DNA from: Hyphomicrobiaceae bacterium
GTDB taxonomy: Bacteria; Pseudomonadota; Alphaproteobacteria; Rhizobiales; Hyphomicrobiaceae
Reading direction: 5' to 3'
Assembly: GCA_020442165.1 (NCBI GenBank)
Contig: JAGRKV010000064.1
Coordinates: 53,352 to 117,351 of the forward strand
Length of the DNA stretch: 64,000 bases
Shown here piece after piece: positions 10,114 through 19,358 of this stretch (the first letter of the stretch is position 1; every line of letters begins with the position of its first letter). The translations under genes were made by a program, and so were the position numbers. The notes below the pieces were generated by a model. That model ran no database searches, was not told the origin of the DNA, and was given only the letters and a program-made list of their open reading frames with translations.

Positions 10114-11189
10114 GACCAGCCCTCCTGCCCACGCGCCAGGAGCCACAGGAAGAACGGCGCGCCGATGATCGCGGTAAGAACCCCGAGCGGGATTTCGATC
10201 GCCGCAATAGTCCGCGCAAGCGTGTCGATCAGCAGCATGTAGCCGCCACCCATCACCAATGCGGCGGGTAGCAATCGATTGAAATTCGGCCCCACCAGCA
10301 TGCGGGCGAGATGCGGGATGACGAGACCGATCCAGCCAATCACGCCTGCTACCGCGACGACACTCGCAGTCATCAATGTCGCCGCCGCGATCACGATCAA
10401 GCGCAGGCGGCCCGCCTCCACGCCGAGCGCTTTCGCCTCCTCATCGCCAAGTGAGAGCACGTTGATGCGCCAGCGCAGTAGTACCAGCGGGATCAATCCA
10501 AGCAGCACCAGCGGTGCGGCAGACCAGATCTCCGCGCCGCGCACGCTCGATAGACTGCCTAAAAGCCAGAATACGATTGCTGGCAGTTGGTCATAAGGAT
10601 CGGCAAGAATCTTGAGTAGCGAAATTGCAGCGCCCGCCAGCGAGCCGACCACCACACCCGCCAGTACCAGCACCAGCACGGGCTCGCGGTTCTGTACGAG
10701 CGCCCCGATGACATAGACGAGCGCGACCGTCGCGAGACCGCCTGCAAAGGCGAGCAGCTGGATGCCCGCGACAGGAAGCGACAGAAATATGCCGAGCACC
10801 GCACCCAGCCCTGCGCCGGTCGACACGCCGAGGATGTCGGGCGACACCAGTGGGTTGCGGAAGAGGCCCTGATAAGCCGCGCCCGCCGCCGCCAAGGCCG
10901 CACCGACGAGAACGGATGCCAGCACACGCGGCAGGCGAATCGACAGCAGCACCGTATCGGCCTGCCCTTGCGGCACCTGCCCCGTCAACGCCCGCCAAAG
11001 AGCGCCCGCCATGTCGGTGAGAGACAACGGAAACTGACCGATCGAAATTGCGGCGAGCATCAGCGCAACCAGCCCCACTCCGAGGCTCGCGAGAACCGCT
11101 ACGTTGTGATCGCTGCGCACATGGGCCAATACCGCAGCGCGCCGACTCAAGGCCGTCTCGTCGTCACGGGTGGCGCGCCCTTCGACCAT
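10110..11189 (-). CDS. Type II ABC importer permease (FecCD/BtuC/MolB family)
   Basis: 359 residues with about ten hydrophobic segments, the FecCD plan. Landmarks: RLPRVLASVLVGAALAAAGA, QGLFRNPLVSPDILGVSTGA, LGDEEAKALGVEAGRLR (coupling region) and GVIGWIGLVIPHLARMLVG. It has an N-terminal cytoplasmic extension of about 30 residues. Its 5' end overlaps the binding-protein gene by 43 bases and its 3' end overlaps the ATPase gene, so the three are one operon. It forms a homodimeric inner-membrane channel with the ATPase. Confidence 0.9.
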   Translation of the reverse strand: MVEGRATRDDETALSRRAAVLAHVRSDHNVAVLASLGVGLVALMLAAISIGQFPLSLTDMAGALWRALTGQVPQGQADTVLLSIRLPRVLASVLVGAALAAAGAAYQGLFRNPLVSPDILGVSTGAGLGAVLGIFLSLPVAGIQLLAFAGGLATVALVYVIGALVQNREPVLVLVLAGVVVGSLAGAAISLLKILADPYDQLPAIVFWLLGSLSSVRGAEIWSAAPLVLLGLIPLVLLRWRINVLSLGDEEAKALGVEAGRLRLIVIAAATLMTASVVAVAGVIGWIGLVIPHLARMLVGPNFNRLLPAALVMGGGYMLLIDTLARTIAAIEIPLGVLTAIIGAPFFLWLLARGQEGWS

Positions 11190-12208
11190 GCGATCAGCCT
11201 GTCCAGTTCCTCGTCCGTCGGGCTGACATGATAGAACAGTTCGTAGAACTCGCGCGTCACGTCTTTCAAGTCACGGCTGAATTTGTCGGGGTAGAACAAC
11301 ATCGGCAGCCATTTGAGGCCCATGACGCGATTAAGCGAGGGCGGCCGGTCGATCCAGCCGAACGGCGCCGTCGGTGCCAGGAAGACGCGCTTTTTCTTCA
11401 CGGCATCGATCCCTGCCCATAGGGGATCCTTTAGGACCGCCTCATAGAATTGCGGCTCCCAGGTCAGAATCGTATCGGGGTTGGCAACGATCACCTGCTC
11501 GATAGACGCCCGCGCCAGACCTTTTCGGCCATCCTGGGTCTCGGCCACGTTGCGCCCGCCCGCCCGCTCGATGATCTCGGTGTTGATTGATCCCTTGAGT
11601 CCCGTCTCCAGCCCATCCGGTCCGCGCGCCAGATAGACGCGCGGCCGCTTGTCATTCGGAATGTTCGCGAGCGCATCGTCGATTTCCTTGAATGTCGCCT
11701 CGACATAGCGCGCGAGCTTTTCCGCCCGATCCTCGACGCCGAGAATGCTCCCCAACAGCCGCAGCGCCGCCGGCGTCGCCTCGAAGCGTCCGTCGATCAA
11801 GACATATGGAATGCCGGTCTGCGCCTGCGTGTTGTTGGCGAGCGAAATGTAGGTGTCGCGTACCGAGCCGAAGTCGAGGATGAGATCGGGCTTCACCTTG
11901 AGGACGACCTCCAGGTTCGCCGTGCCGCCGCGTCCTGTTAGCCGCCCCAGAGCGGGCAGATCCCGATAAATCTCGGCGATGAATGCGCGCTCATCGGGCT
12001 TTGGCGCATTGGGCCACCCCGTCATCTTCTCCGGCGCCAGCATGTAGAGAAGGATTGAGGCCGGCGGCCCCGCCGCGAAAACGCGTTCGATCCTGTCCGG
12101 CACCTCGACCTTGCGGCCGGCGCTGTCGGTGACGGTGCGCGCGCTGGTAGCATTCGGCGACACAAACAGGAGCATAAGCATAGTGGTGAAAAAGTACATT
12201 CGGCGCAT
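11147..12208 (-). CDS. Periplasmic binding protein of type II importer (FepB/BtuF/MolA family)
   Basis: 353 residues from the ATG at 12208. The start MRRMYFFTTMLMLLF gives a signal peptide ending near TSA. The frame can extend to 12268 but the added residues are not signal-like. The mature domain opens RTVTDSAGRKVEVPDRIERV, the usual start of cluster A-III metal-chelate binding proteins. LEVVLKVKPDLIL and VIVANPDTIL mark the two lobes, joined by a long helix (EDRAEKLARYVEATF). First gene of the operon. Family members bind siderophores, cobalamin, haem, or (MolA) free molybdate. The Mop gene at the operon end favours the last. Confidence 0.87.
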   Translation of the reverse strand: MRRMYFFTTMLMLLFVSPNATSARTVTDSAGRKVEVPDRIERVFAAGPPASILLYMLAPEKMTGWPNAPKPDERAFIAEIYRDLPALGRLTGRGGTANLEVVLKVKPDLILDFGSVRDTYISLANNTQAQTGIPYVLIDGRFEATPAALRLLGSILGVEDRAEKLARYVEATFKEIDDALANIPNDKRPRVYLARGPDGLETGLKGSINTEIIERAGGRNVAETQDGRKGLARASIEQVIVANPDTILTWEPQFYEAVLKDPLWAGIDAVKKKRVFLAPTAPFGWIDRPPSLNRVMGLKWLPMLFYPDKFSRDLKDVTREFYELFYHVSPTDEELDRLIAWSKGAPPVTTRRP

Positions 12209-12448
12209 GGCATGCCCATTAGCGTTGGCGCAGTGAACTGCAGCCCGGACTTTGTCGGCGTTGCTCACCGGAATGCAGAATGTACGCTGCCAACCTTCTG
12301 AACCGCACTATCAATCGCTATGAGTCGTATCAAACGAGCAAAGCCGATCGGCGTCCGGAAATGGCCCATCGCTGCCATCCATGGAGCCGTCAGATTCGGC
12401 CAGCGTCGGACGCCAACGCCGCTGCCGGCGTTAAGCCGCTTTGCAAGT

Positions 12449-13153
12449 TTATCGCGCCGGCTTTGACCAGTCCTCTTTCACTTCGTCGCACTTCTTGACA
12501 ATGAAGTCGTTGATGTCCTCGACGAGTGTCGATTGCAGCACGTTAAAGGTATTGTCGGTGGCGGTCGCGGTCCACATGGCGCCCTTGACGAGGGTCGGCG
12601 CGGAAAGCTTGCCCCAGTTGATTTTCGCCTTCACCGCCTTGCCGTTCTCGAACGTCACGGACGGGGCAAAATCGATGTCAATCTTGGCGTCTTCCTTTTT
12701 CTCGCGGTCGACCGTGCATGAAACATGGTGGGTCGCCAGCTTCAGCTCATATTTGGCATCTTTGGTCGCCTTTTCGATCGCTGCGCGATCGAGGTGGATA
12801 TCCGCATTGCACACGACCGGACCCCAAGGCCACGACACCTTGGCTTTTGAGATCATCTTGTCGAGCTGTTCCTTGCGCCAAGATTTGGGGATCGTGCAGG
12901 TGATGTCGCCGCTGGCTGTGCCTGGGTTGCGGAACGCCCGGCAGATCTCCACCTTGCAGGACTTGCGCGCCTCCCGTTCGGCCTTCTCTTCGGGCGTCAG
13001 ATCCGCTTCCTTCACGTCCGAGATGATCGATGTCTTTTCTTCAGCCACAGCCGTTGGCGTTTGAAGCCATAGAGCCGCAAGACTGGCGAGCAGCATCATG
13101 CGGACGCGGCTGTGGTGCGAGATGTGATCGTTCTGGACGAGAGAGGACGGCAT
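12449..13153 (-). CDS. Exported hypothetical protein
   Basis: 234 residues from the ATG at 13153, chosen because AAGGAA precedes it. A hydrophobic segment (MMLLASLAALWLQ) followed by AVAEE suggests Sec export with cleavage near residue 38. The mature part is rich in Lys/Asp/Glu, with five to six cysteines (SCKVEICRAF, ITCTIPKSW, VVCNADIH, VSCTVD, KKC), which suggests disulfides in the periplasm. No known domain recognised. It stands alone, and its promoter side faces the hsp20 gene. Confidence 0.7.
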   Translation of the reverse strand: MPSSLVQNDHISHHSRVRMMLLASLAALWLQTPTAVAEEKTSIISDVKEADLTPEEKAEREARKSCKVEICRAFRNPGTASGDITCTIPKSWRKEQLDKMISKAKVSWPWGPVVCNADIHLDRAAIEKATKDAKYELKLATHHVSCTVDREKKEDAKIDIDFAPSVTFENGKAVKAKINWGKLSAPTLVKGAMWTATATDNTFNVLQSTLVEDINDFIVKKCDEVKEDWSKPAR

Positions 13154-13540
13154 GGTCGTTCCTTGTTGCACGGGGTGCGATGTTGGCTGGGTTGGCAGGC
13201 CGTAGGGAAAACGGCGCGGCCACTTGGAGTTCCCTCGCGAGTTTCAAGCCTTGAAATGGCGCGGAACTGAGGCCGCCGGTGCCGGAGGAACCTTCCCCCG
13301 GCTTCCCCGGCATAAGCGTCTTCGGCACGCCTGCCACGGCAGGAAAACCCGGTACTTGACCAGCCAGGCGGCAGCTTGAAACCGGCCTTGAGTTCCCCAT
13401 ATCCTGACTATGAGGCTGGGCCAATCGCTCCCATATCGGAGGATTGGCGCGGCGGCGGGGCTTCAGGGCACGCCGTGCAAAAGGCCAAGACAAGACTGCA
13501 AGAACCACTGAAGTCGCTTCGTGAAAGGACTTTGGACGCA
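13154..13540. other. Gene-free stretch upstream of hsp20
   Basis: Contains the sigma-32 promoter at 13375-13402 and about 140 bases of leader before the hsp20 start. I see no further gene. Confidence 0.6.
13375..13402 (+). promoter_or_regulatory. Sigma-32 (RpoH) heat-shock promoter of hsp20
   Basis: CTTGAAA (13375-13381), 13 bases, CCCCATAT (13395-13402). Both boxes fit the RpoH consensus CTTGAAA / CCCCATnT at an accepted spacing, directly upstream of a small heat-shock gene. It also rules out translation starts near 13376. Confidence 0.85.
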
Positions 13541-13972
13541 ATGAACCGGATGTCACTCCTCTCCAATCCGCTCCTGCTCGGATTCGACGAAATCGAACGA
13601 TTGATTGATCGCGCCAGCAAGGGTGGTGACGGCTATCCCCCCTACAACATTGAGCGCATCGCGCAGCAAGATGGGGCGGGCGAACGCCTCCGCATCACCC
13701 TGGCCGTTGCTGGTTTCGCGCGCGATCAGCTCGAGATTGTCTTGGAAGACAATCAGTTGACCGTTCGCGGGAAGCAGGCTGACGATCCCGATCGGCAATA
13801 TTTGCACCGCGGCATAGCAGCGCGCCAGTTTCAGCGCACTTTTGTGCTTGCCGACGGCATCGAAGTCCGCTCCGCTGACCTGACGAACGGACTGCTGGAG
13901 ATCGATCTCATGCGCCATGAGCCCGAAAGGCTGGTGCGAAAGATCGACATAGGTGAGAAAATGAAAACCTAG
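13541..13972 (+). CDS. Small heat-shock protein, Hsp20 family
   Basis: 143 residues. The longer frame from 13376 begins inside the sigma-32 promoter, so the start is MNRMSLLSNPLLLGF at 13541. An alpha-crystallin domain spans about 30-130: YPPYNIERI, LRITLAVAGFARDQLEI, LEDNQLTVRG, QYLHRGIAARQFQRTFVLADGI and the closing LTNGLLEIDL. The protein is an ATP-independent holdase for unfolding proteins. The C-terminal IxI-type tail is weak (VRKIDIG). It is followed by the DUF1150 gene, a standard alphaproteobacterial pairing, with a terminator after both. Confidence 0.93.
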   Translation: MNRMSLLSNPLLLGFDEIERLIDRASKGGDGYPPYNIERIAQQDGAGERLRITLAVAGFARDQLEIVLEDNQLTVRGKQADDPDRQYLHRGIAARQFQRTFVLADGIEVRSADLTNGLLEIDLMRHEPERLVRKIDIGEKMKT

Positions 13973-14114
13973 TTTTCGGATTTCGCACCAAACTGCAGGC
14001 GAATCGCGGATGATGAGGCATGGAAGTCGCATCACTGGGCCCTTAAAGCGTCACCACCCGGTGTTACGACCTGCATGACGAGTCCAGAGCCTCTTGAAAC
14101 CGAGGAGTTCCGTC

Positions 14115-14405
14115 ATGAACATGAAAAGCGCGCCGAAGTCCGACATGGACACCAACGAGCGTGTGATGCCGGTCATGAGCGAGCTTGAATTCGCAAAGCT
14201 CGGTGACGGCCACGTAGCCTACATCAAGACCATGACTTCGGAGGAGGCGCACCGCCTGTTTCCGACTGTCGAGGGCTTGCCGCAGGGAACCAATTTGTTC
14301 TCGCTGCATGGCGCCGATGGCACCCCCATCGCGCTCACCGATACGCACTCCGCTGCCGTCGGTCATGCTCTGGGCGACGAGTTGGAAATCGCCAGCCTGC
14401 ACTGA
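14115..14405 (+). CDS. DUF1150 family protein
   Basis: 96 residues from the ATG at 14115, preceded by GAGGAG at seven bases. Core: SELEFAKLGDGHVAYIKTMT, then LFSLHGADGTPIALTDTHSAA. This is the DUF1150 pattern, seen downstream of hsp20 genes in alphaproteobacteria and thought to act in stress response, with no proven role. Likely co-transcribed with hsp20 from the sigma-32 promoter. Confidence 0.88.
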   Translation: MNMKSAPKSDMDTNERVMPVMSELEFAKLGDGHVAYIKTMTSEEAHRLFPTVEGLPQGTNLFSLHGADGTPIALTDTHSAAVGHALGDELEIASLH

Positions 14406-14446
14406 TCTGCGGGCGGCACGGGCTCAGGCGGATGCCTGAATGAGAG

Positions 14447-14487
14447 AAGCCACGACACGGGCGGCCGCGTCGTGGCTTTGACTTTTT
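14447..14487 (+). terminator. Rho-independent terminator of hsp20-DUF1150
   Basis: AAGCCACGAC (14447-14456) pairs with GTCGTGGCTT (14469-14478), a ten-base perfect stem with a 12-base loop, followed by TGACTTTTT. Confidence 0.88.
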
Positions 14488-14553
14488 CGCAAGAATGTTC
14501 GTCGCCGCAGCGATTGCCAGCCAACCAGATGGCCATCGCCGGGCTACCGCGCT

Positions 14554-15534
14554 TCACCCGCGATAGTGGGCAAACTGGCCTTTGGGTTTGAAGCGCTCCA
14601 GGTACTCCGGCACCACGATGGCTGCACTCGTGGGGTGGGAAACACCAAGCGCGGCGATGGTGCGTCCTTCGCTCTGCGCCGCTTCGCTGACGACGTTGTC
14701 CTTGCTGAGCATCCGCACCTGGTCGACTGTGATGGGCCGTAGACCGTTGGGCAGCGGCCACGTCAGCAATGCCTGCAGCTTGGCCAGCCAGAAGGGTGTC
14801 GGGAAATAGGGACGGCTCCGTCCCGCCCATTCCTGCGTGTGGTCGAGCAATTGCCGGAACGTCGAGACGTCCGGCCCGCCAATTTCATAGACGGTGCCGG
14901 GTTTGCCAGCGCCTTCCGCCGCATTCACGATCGCGGCGGCGAGATCCGCAGCGTAGACCGGTTGGAATTTCGTACTTCCCCCGACCAGCGGCATCATCGG
15001 CGCAAAGCGCGCCATGTTGGCAAACCTGTTGAAGAACTCATCCTCGGGGCCGAACACGATGGAGGGCCGGATGATGACGGCATCGGGAAATTCTGCCAGC
15101 ACCGCGGCTTCGCCTTCTGCCTTGGAACGCGCGTAGGCGGCATCGGACTTCGCATCAGCGCCGATTGCGGAGACATGGACGAAGCGCTTGGCCCCAGCTT
15201 CGCGGGCAGCACGGGCCACAGCGCGCGCGCCATCCACGTTGACCGCCGCCAAGGTCTGCTTGCCGCTGTTGGACATGATCGCAACGGTGTTGATGACGAT
15301 CTCCGCGCCCTCGGCCGCCGCACGGCATGAATCGGGATAGCGCAGGTTTGCCTGGACCGAATGAATCTGGCCGACGGCACCCATGGGCTGCAAATATCCG
15401 GCAAGATCAGGCCGGCGGGAAGCGGCGCGCACCCGCCACCCGCGGCGAGCCAGTTCCCGCACCACGTATCGCCCCACAAACCCGGGACCACCGAAAACCG
15501 TCGCCAACCCGCCATGCAACAGCTTGGATGTCAT
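14554..15534 (-). CDS. NDUFA9-like NAD(P)-binding complex I assembly/SDR protein
   Basis: 326 residues from the ATG at 15534, set by AAGGAC upstream; two further upstream ATGs lack ribosome sites. Atypical short-chain dehydrogenase/reductase: ATVFGGPGFVGRYVVRELA (nucleotide-binding Gly motif), FVHVSAIGADAKSDAAYARSK (active-site region with the Tyr changed in context to YARSK), then IRPSIVFGPEDEFFNRF. This is the signature of the complex I NDUFA9 subfamily, which in alphaproteobacteria accompanies complex I and quinone metabolism. Cytoplasmic or membrane-peripheral. It stands alone. Confidence 0.87.
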   Translation of the reverse strand: MTSKLLHGGLATVFGGPGFVGRYVVRELARRGWRVRAASRRPDLAGYLQPMGAVGQIHSVQANLRYPDSCRAAAEGAEIVINTVAIMSNSGKQTLAAVNVDGARAVARAAREAGAKRFVHVSAIGADAKSDAAYARSKAEGEAAVLAEFPDAVIIRPSIVFGPEDEFFNRFANMARFAPMMPLVGGSTKFQPVYAADLAAAIVNAAEGAGKPGTVYEIGGPDVSTFRQLLDHTQEWAGRSRPYFPTPFWLAKLQALLTWPLPNGLRPITVDQVRMLSKDNVVSEAAQSEGRTIAALGVSHPTSAAIVVPEYLERFKPKGQFAHYRG

Positions 15535-15739
15535 GGAAAATCCGTCCTTCTTGCTGGTCATCGCCGTGCCGGCCCGTCCCCCGCCGCTGCCTGGGACCGC
15601 CAGTTCGAGCAAATGCAAATGCTTCAGCGCACTATAGGCGGGAGAATGCCGCTGTGAAGTGCGCCAGAAGTCCTGTCCAGTGATTGACAAGTTCCGCGCC
15701 GACGACTAGTTGAAGCGCCTCGGCATGCATGTCGTGCTG

Positions 15740-15824
15740 GCCCAGATGGCGGAATTGGTAGACGCACTGCTTTCAGGTAGCAGCGCCGCGAGGCGTGGAG
15801 GTTCGAGTCCTCTTCTGGGCACCA
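15740..15824 (+). tRNA. tRNA-Leu (anticodon CAG)
   Basis: The acceptor stem GCCCAGA pairs with TCTGGGC and the CCA is encoded (15822-15824). The D-arm carries GGTAGACGC, the anticodon stem is CTGCT/AGCAG with loop TTCAGGT, and there is a long variable arm as in class II tRNAs. The T-arm is GGTTCGAGTCC. It decodes CUG. Confidence 0.97.
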
Positions 15825-16003
15825 TTTGCAGCAGTTGCCTGCCTTGCGGGATATCCCTTTGCCGTTCTGGCCACCTATGGGATTTTCAGCTGCGTGAAGC
15901 GACCAGCGGTATACTCCGCTCAAAGCACCTCAATCCGCGGATGCCGCTATGGCTCCGGCGTCTTGTTGTCCCGATCCTTTCCCCATTCAGGTGAAAACAC
16001 TGC

Positions 16004-16612
16004 TTACCGCAGCGCCGCCTCGATCAGCCGCTTGGCCTCGGGCGAGTCCCATTCGGCCGGCCCCATCAGGCGTCCAATCTCATGGCCCTCCTTGTCGACG
16101 AGGAGTGTCGCCGGCATGCCGAGTGCTTTGACCTGTGATGCGGCGCGGGCGGTTGGGTCGGCATAAAGCGCGAGGGACTTCACGTCGATGCCCTTCAAGA
16201 ACTCGCGGGCCTTATCGAAACCGTTCTTGTCGACGTTGACGGCGACCACCTCGAACTTGTCTGAACCCATGTCTTTCTGCAGCTGATCGAGCGCCGGCAT
16301 CTCTGCACGGCACGGCGCGCACCAGGTGGCCCAAAGGTTAAGCAGGATGACCTTGCCCTTGAAGGCACCGATCGTCTTGGTCTCCTGCTTGTCGTCAAAG
16401 AACGGGAAAGCGGGAACCGGCTCGGGTGTCGATTTGTAGACGAAAGCCGCCACTTTGCCCGTATTGAGCCCAGCGGGCCGCGCCGTGGCGCTCGGTCCTG
16501 TCGAGGCGTTCGTAGCGGCAGGAGCGTTGTCAGGCCCGCTCCCTCTGACGTATACCGCCGCCAGCGCCGCTCCTGCGGCCAGTATGGCGATCACTGGCAG
16601 TGTAGCGCGCAT
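16004..16612 (-). CDS. TlpA-like membrane-anchored thioredoxin
   Basis: 202 residues from the ATG at 16612 (AAGGGA five bases upstream); the frame can run to 16777 without a ribosome site. An N-terminal signal anchor ([18 protein letters not shown]) places the rest in the periplasm. The thioredoxin fold has active site WCAPC within [17 protein letters not shown] and cis-Pro in GMPATLLVD. TlpA proteins reduce apocytochrome c or help assemble the CuA centre of cytochrome oxidase. An Ala/Thr/Pro-rich linker (about 35-60) separates anchor and domain. Divergent from argH, a common alphaproteobacterial arrangement. Confidence 0.9.
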   Translation of the reverse strand: MRATLPVIAILAAGAALAAVYVRGSGPDNAPAATNASTGPSATARPAGLNTGKVAAFVYKSTPEPVPAFPFFDDKQETKTIGAFKGKVILLNLWATWCAPCRAEMPALDQLQKDMGSDKFEVVAVNVDKNGFDKAREFLKGIDVKSLALYADPTARAASQVKALGMPATLLVDKEGHEIGRLMGPAEWDSPEAKRLIEAALR

Positions 16613-16653
16613 CTTTATCCCTTCTGAACAGTCTTGCCCGAGATGGCCGGGCG

Positions 16654-18078
16654 ATGGAGCAAGAACCCGTGACCGACAAATCAGCCAACAAGATGTGGGG
16701 TGGCCGCTTCGAGATGTCACCCGACGAGCTGATGGTGCGAATAAATGCCTCGATCGGTTTCGACAAGGCCTTGGCACCCCAGGATATCCGGGGCTCCAAG
16801 GCCCACGCGGCCATGCTGGCGGAAACCGGCATCATCTCCAAATCAGATGCCCGTGAGATCGCCAAGGGCCTGGACCAGGTCGCCGGCGAGATCGGAGCCG
16901 GCAAGTTCCGCTTTTCCAAGGCCCTGGAAGACATCCACATGAACGTGGAAAGCCGGCTGACCGAAATGGTCGGTCCGGCTGCGGGCAGGCTCCACACCGC
17001 ACGTTCGCGCAACGATCAGGTCGCGCTCGATTTCCGCATGTTCGTGCGTGATGCGGTCGACAGTTTCGACACGGCCTTGGCGGGGCTGCAGCAGGCGCTG
17101 GCGGAAAAGGCGCTGGCCCATGCGGCCGTCATCATGCCGGGCTTCACCCACCTTCAGCCCGCCCAGCCTGTTACCTTCGGCCATCACCTGCTCGCCTATG
17201 TCGAGATGTTCGGCCGCGACAGGGCGCGGTTTGCCGACGCCAGGAAGCGCATGAACGAATGCCCGCTGGGTGCGGCGGCGCTTGCAGGAACATCGTTTCC
17301 GATCGACCGGCATATGACCGCTGAATCGCTGGGTTTCGACCGCCCCACGGCAAACTCGCTCGACAGTGTGGCGGATCGCGATTTCGCATTGGAGGCACTG
17401 GCGGCTGCGACCATTTCAGCCACCCATTTGTCGCGCCTCGCCGAGGAAATCGTCATCTGGATGACGCCGCAATTCGGCTTCGTGAAGTTGTCCGATAAGT
17501 GGACGACGGGCTCGTCCATCATGCCGCAGAAGCGCAATCCCGATGCCGCCGAGCTGTGCCGCGCCAAGGTCGGCCGGATCGCGGCGGCCTTCCAGGGGCT
17601 GACCATGGTGATGAAGGGATTGCCGCTGACCTATTCCAAGGACATGCAGGAAGATAAGGAGCAAACCTTCGACGCGCTGGAGAATTACGCCGTCGCCGTG
17701 GCAGCGATGTCGGGCATGGTGGGCGACCTGGAGCCGGTGCCGGAGCGCATGAAGGCGGCAGCCGGCAGCGGCTATTCCACCGCGACCGACCTTGCCGATT
17801 GGCTGGTCCGCACGCTCAAGATGCCGTTCCGCGAGGCCCACCACGTGACCGGTACGATCGTCAAGGCTGCGGAAAAACAGGGTGTTGATCTGCCAGACCT
17901 GCCGCTTTCGGTCATGCAGGAGGTGGAGAAGCGCATCACGAACGACGTTTTTTCGGTTCTTTCGGTGGAGAATTCGGTCAAGAGCCGCAAAAGCTATGGG
18001 GGAACCGCGCCACAGAACGTCGTCAAAATGGCCAAGTCCTGGCTCAAGCGGTTGGAACGGGACCGGAAGACGGGCTAG
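16654..18078 (+). CDS. argH: Argininosuccinate lyase
   Basis: 474 residues, usual family length. It cleaves argininosuccinate to arginine and fumarate, the last step of arginine synthesis, in the cytoplasm. Signatures: [47 protein letters not shown] with the catalytic His, and [12 protein letters not shown], the fumarase-superfamily loop with the catalytic Ser. The start at 16654 could be moved to the GTG at codon 6 without affecting the fold. First gene of argH-lptM-lysA. Confidence 0.97.
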   Translation: MEQEPVTDKSANKMWGGRFEMSPDELMVRINASIGFDKALAPQDIRGSKAHAAMLAETGIISKSDAREIAKGLDQVAGEIGAGKFRFSKALEDIHMNVESRLTEMVGPAAGRLHTARSRNDQVALDFRMFVRDAVDSFDTALAGLQQALAEKALAHAAVIMPGFTHLQPAQPVTFGHHLLAYVEMFGRDRARFADARKRMNECPLGAAALAGTSFPIDRHMTAESLGFDRPTANSLDSVADRDFALEALAAATISATHLSRLAEEIVIWMTPQFGFVKLSDKWTTGSSIMPQKRNPDAAELCRAKVGRIAAAFQGLTMVMKGLPLTYSKDMQEDKEQTFDALENYAVAVAAMSGMVGDLEPVPERMKAAAGSGYSTATDLADWLVRTLKMPFREAHHVTGTIVKAAEKQGVDLPDLPLSVMQEVEKRITNDVFSVLSVENSVKSRKSYGGTAPQNVVKMAKSWLKRLERDRKTG

Positions 18079-18200
18079 AAACGGAGCCACGGCGCATCCT
18101 CGCGGTTGCGCCGCATCGGCATGTCCCGTCTGCCGTCATGAGCGCTGAGACATGCGCCCAGGCAGGGTAAGGGCCGGTTGTTCGGGGGCTTTGAAACGAA

Positions 18201-18407
18201 ATGTCGTCCAACCTGCGCAAGATCGTGGCGATTGCCATTCTGCCGCTGCTGCTGGCGGGATGCGGCGTGCGTGGTTCGTTGGAAGCCCCGGCCGAGGCCA
18301 AGCAGACGGGGGCGGCCACGTCTCCTGAAGCCGCTGACAGCGGGCCCAAGTCGTCGGCCCAGCCCAAGCCGCACCGCGATTTCATCCTCGACCCGCTGCT
18401 GCGCTGA
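18201..18407 (+). CDS. lptM: LptM-like small lipoprotein
   Basis: 68 residues. Signal peptide II: a basic N-terminus, then AIAILPLLLAGCGVRGSLEAP with lipobox LAGC (Cys at about 21), so the mature part is a lipid-anchored peptide of about 47 residues. The GCGVRGSLE and PHRDFILDPLL segments are typical of the short lipoprotein found between argH and lysA in many proteobacteria. The E. coli homologue LptM helps the LptD barrel assemble with native disulfides. The position supports the name; function in this organism is inferred. Confidence 0.85.
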   Translation: MSSNLRKIVAIAILPLLLAGCGVRGSLEAPAEAKQTGAATSPEAADSGPKSSAQPKPHRDFILDPLLR

Positions 18408-18472
18408 ACTCACCCAACTTCACACCCCCTTTTGGCCAAATCGGCTACCTGGCCGCCGTGATGTGGTGATTG

Positions 18473-19171
18473 CTATCGCGCGACCCTTAGCACGGAGACC
18501 GACACCACCTCATCAGGGCGTGACGGCTGAAGCGCTGGGACTGAGCGCACCTCGGTCGTGATGCGCCAGCCGTCAGCCTGCATATCGCGGATAAAGAAGG
18601 GCGTAGCTGTCCGCTTCGGAGCCGTGAGCAGTGCGAACCCGCCATCGGCGACGCTCTCTTCCAGCAGCCGCGCAATGGCCCGATGCGCGGAGCCGTCGTA
18701 GAGGACGTCCGATCCGATAACGAGGTCGAAGCGGTGCGGCGGCTGCCAATCCGCCCAGTCGGCAAGCGTCTGCCGCGGTACGGGGATACCGTTGAGCCGG
18801 GCATTGCGGGCACACAGCACCAGCGCCTCGGCCGCATGGTCAGTCTGCAGCACGTCGGCGCCCAGATGTGCCGCCGCAAGTCCGGCAAACCCGACGCCCG
18901 CACCCAGTTCCAACACGCGCTTGCCCGTGAGTGGACCAAGGTCGGCCAACACGTCCGCGAGCACCACAGCCGCATCCCACAGCAACAGTCCGTAGGGAAA
19001 GGCTTCGAAATGATCGGATGCCGCGAGCAGCGCGTCCTGGTCGGCCACGGCATCCACCTGCCAAGTTCGCCCGGCCGCAACAACGCCGCGACGCTCCAGC
19101 GGAACCCGCGTTAACCGGCGTTCGGCGTCGGCAAGGAGATCGTGCTCGGAACTGTGCGCCGGTGCCGTCAT
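18473..19171 (-). CDS. Class I SAM-dependent methyltransferase (methyltransferase-16 / ETFB-lysine type)
   Basis: 232 residues from the MTAPAHSS start at 19171; the frame extends to 19240. SAM-binding motif I is VLELGAGVGFAGLAAAHLGA, motif II is DVLQTDHA, and DLVIGSDVLYDGSAHRAI is the post-II acceptor region seen in protein-lysine methyltransferases of the ETFB-KMT/METTL20 group. That group trimethylates lysines on electron-transfer flavoprotein beta in alphaproteobacteria. It lies on the opposite strand between lptM and lysA, which are usually adjacent, so it seems inserted. The substrate is an inference. Confidence 0.8.
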   Translation of the reverse strand: MTAPAHSSEHDLLADAERRLTRVPLERRGVVAAGRTWQVDAVADQDALLAASDHFEAFPYGLLLWDAAVVLADVLADLGPLTGKRVLELGAGVGFAGLAAAHLGADVLQTDHAAEALVLCARNARLNGIPVPRQTLADWADWQPPHRFDLVIGSDVLYDGSAHRAIARLLEESVADGGFALLTAPKRTATPFFIRDMQADGWRITTEVRSVPALQPSRPDEVVSVSVLRVAR

Positions 19172-19358
19172 GCTGCGAAACGCTTTCGGAATTGGGATAA
19201 CTGCCATAGGGAAGTAACGACCGGACAGCACCGCCCGCATGGTTGCAGTTTGGTTCGCCGGGAAGTCAGGGATTGCGCCAGGTGATTGCGCTCGAGGCCT
19301 GCCTCCCCTAATAGCTCAGCCAGCACGGCGCGTCGCGCACACAATGGCACCAGGTTCC

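Noticed and set aside
12209..12448. ModE box or molybdenum-cofactor riboswitch upstream of the importer operon
   Set aside because: A loosely symmetric CGCTAT sequence near 12313 is too weak; no riboswitch core was seen.
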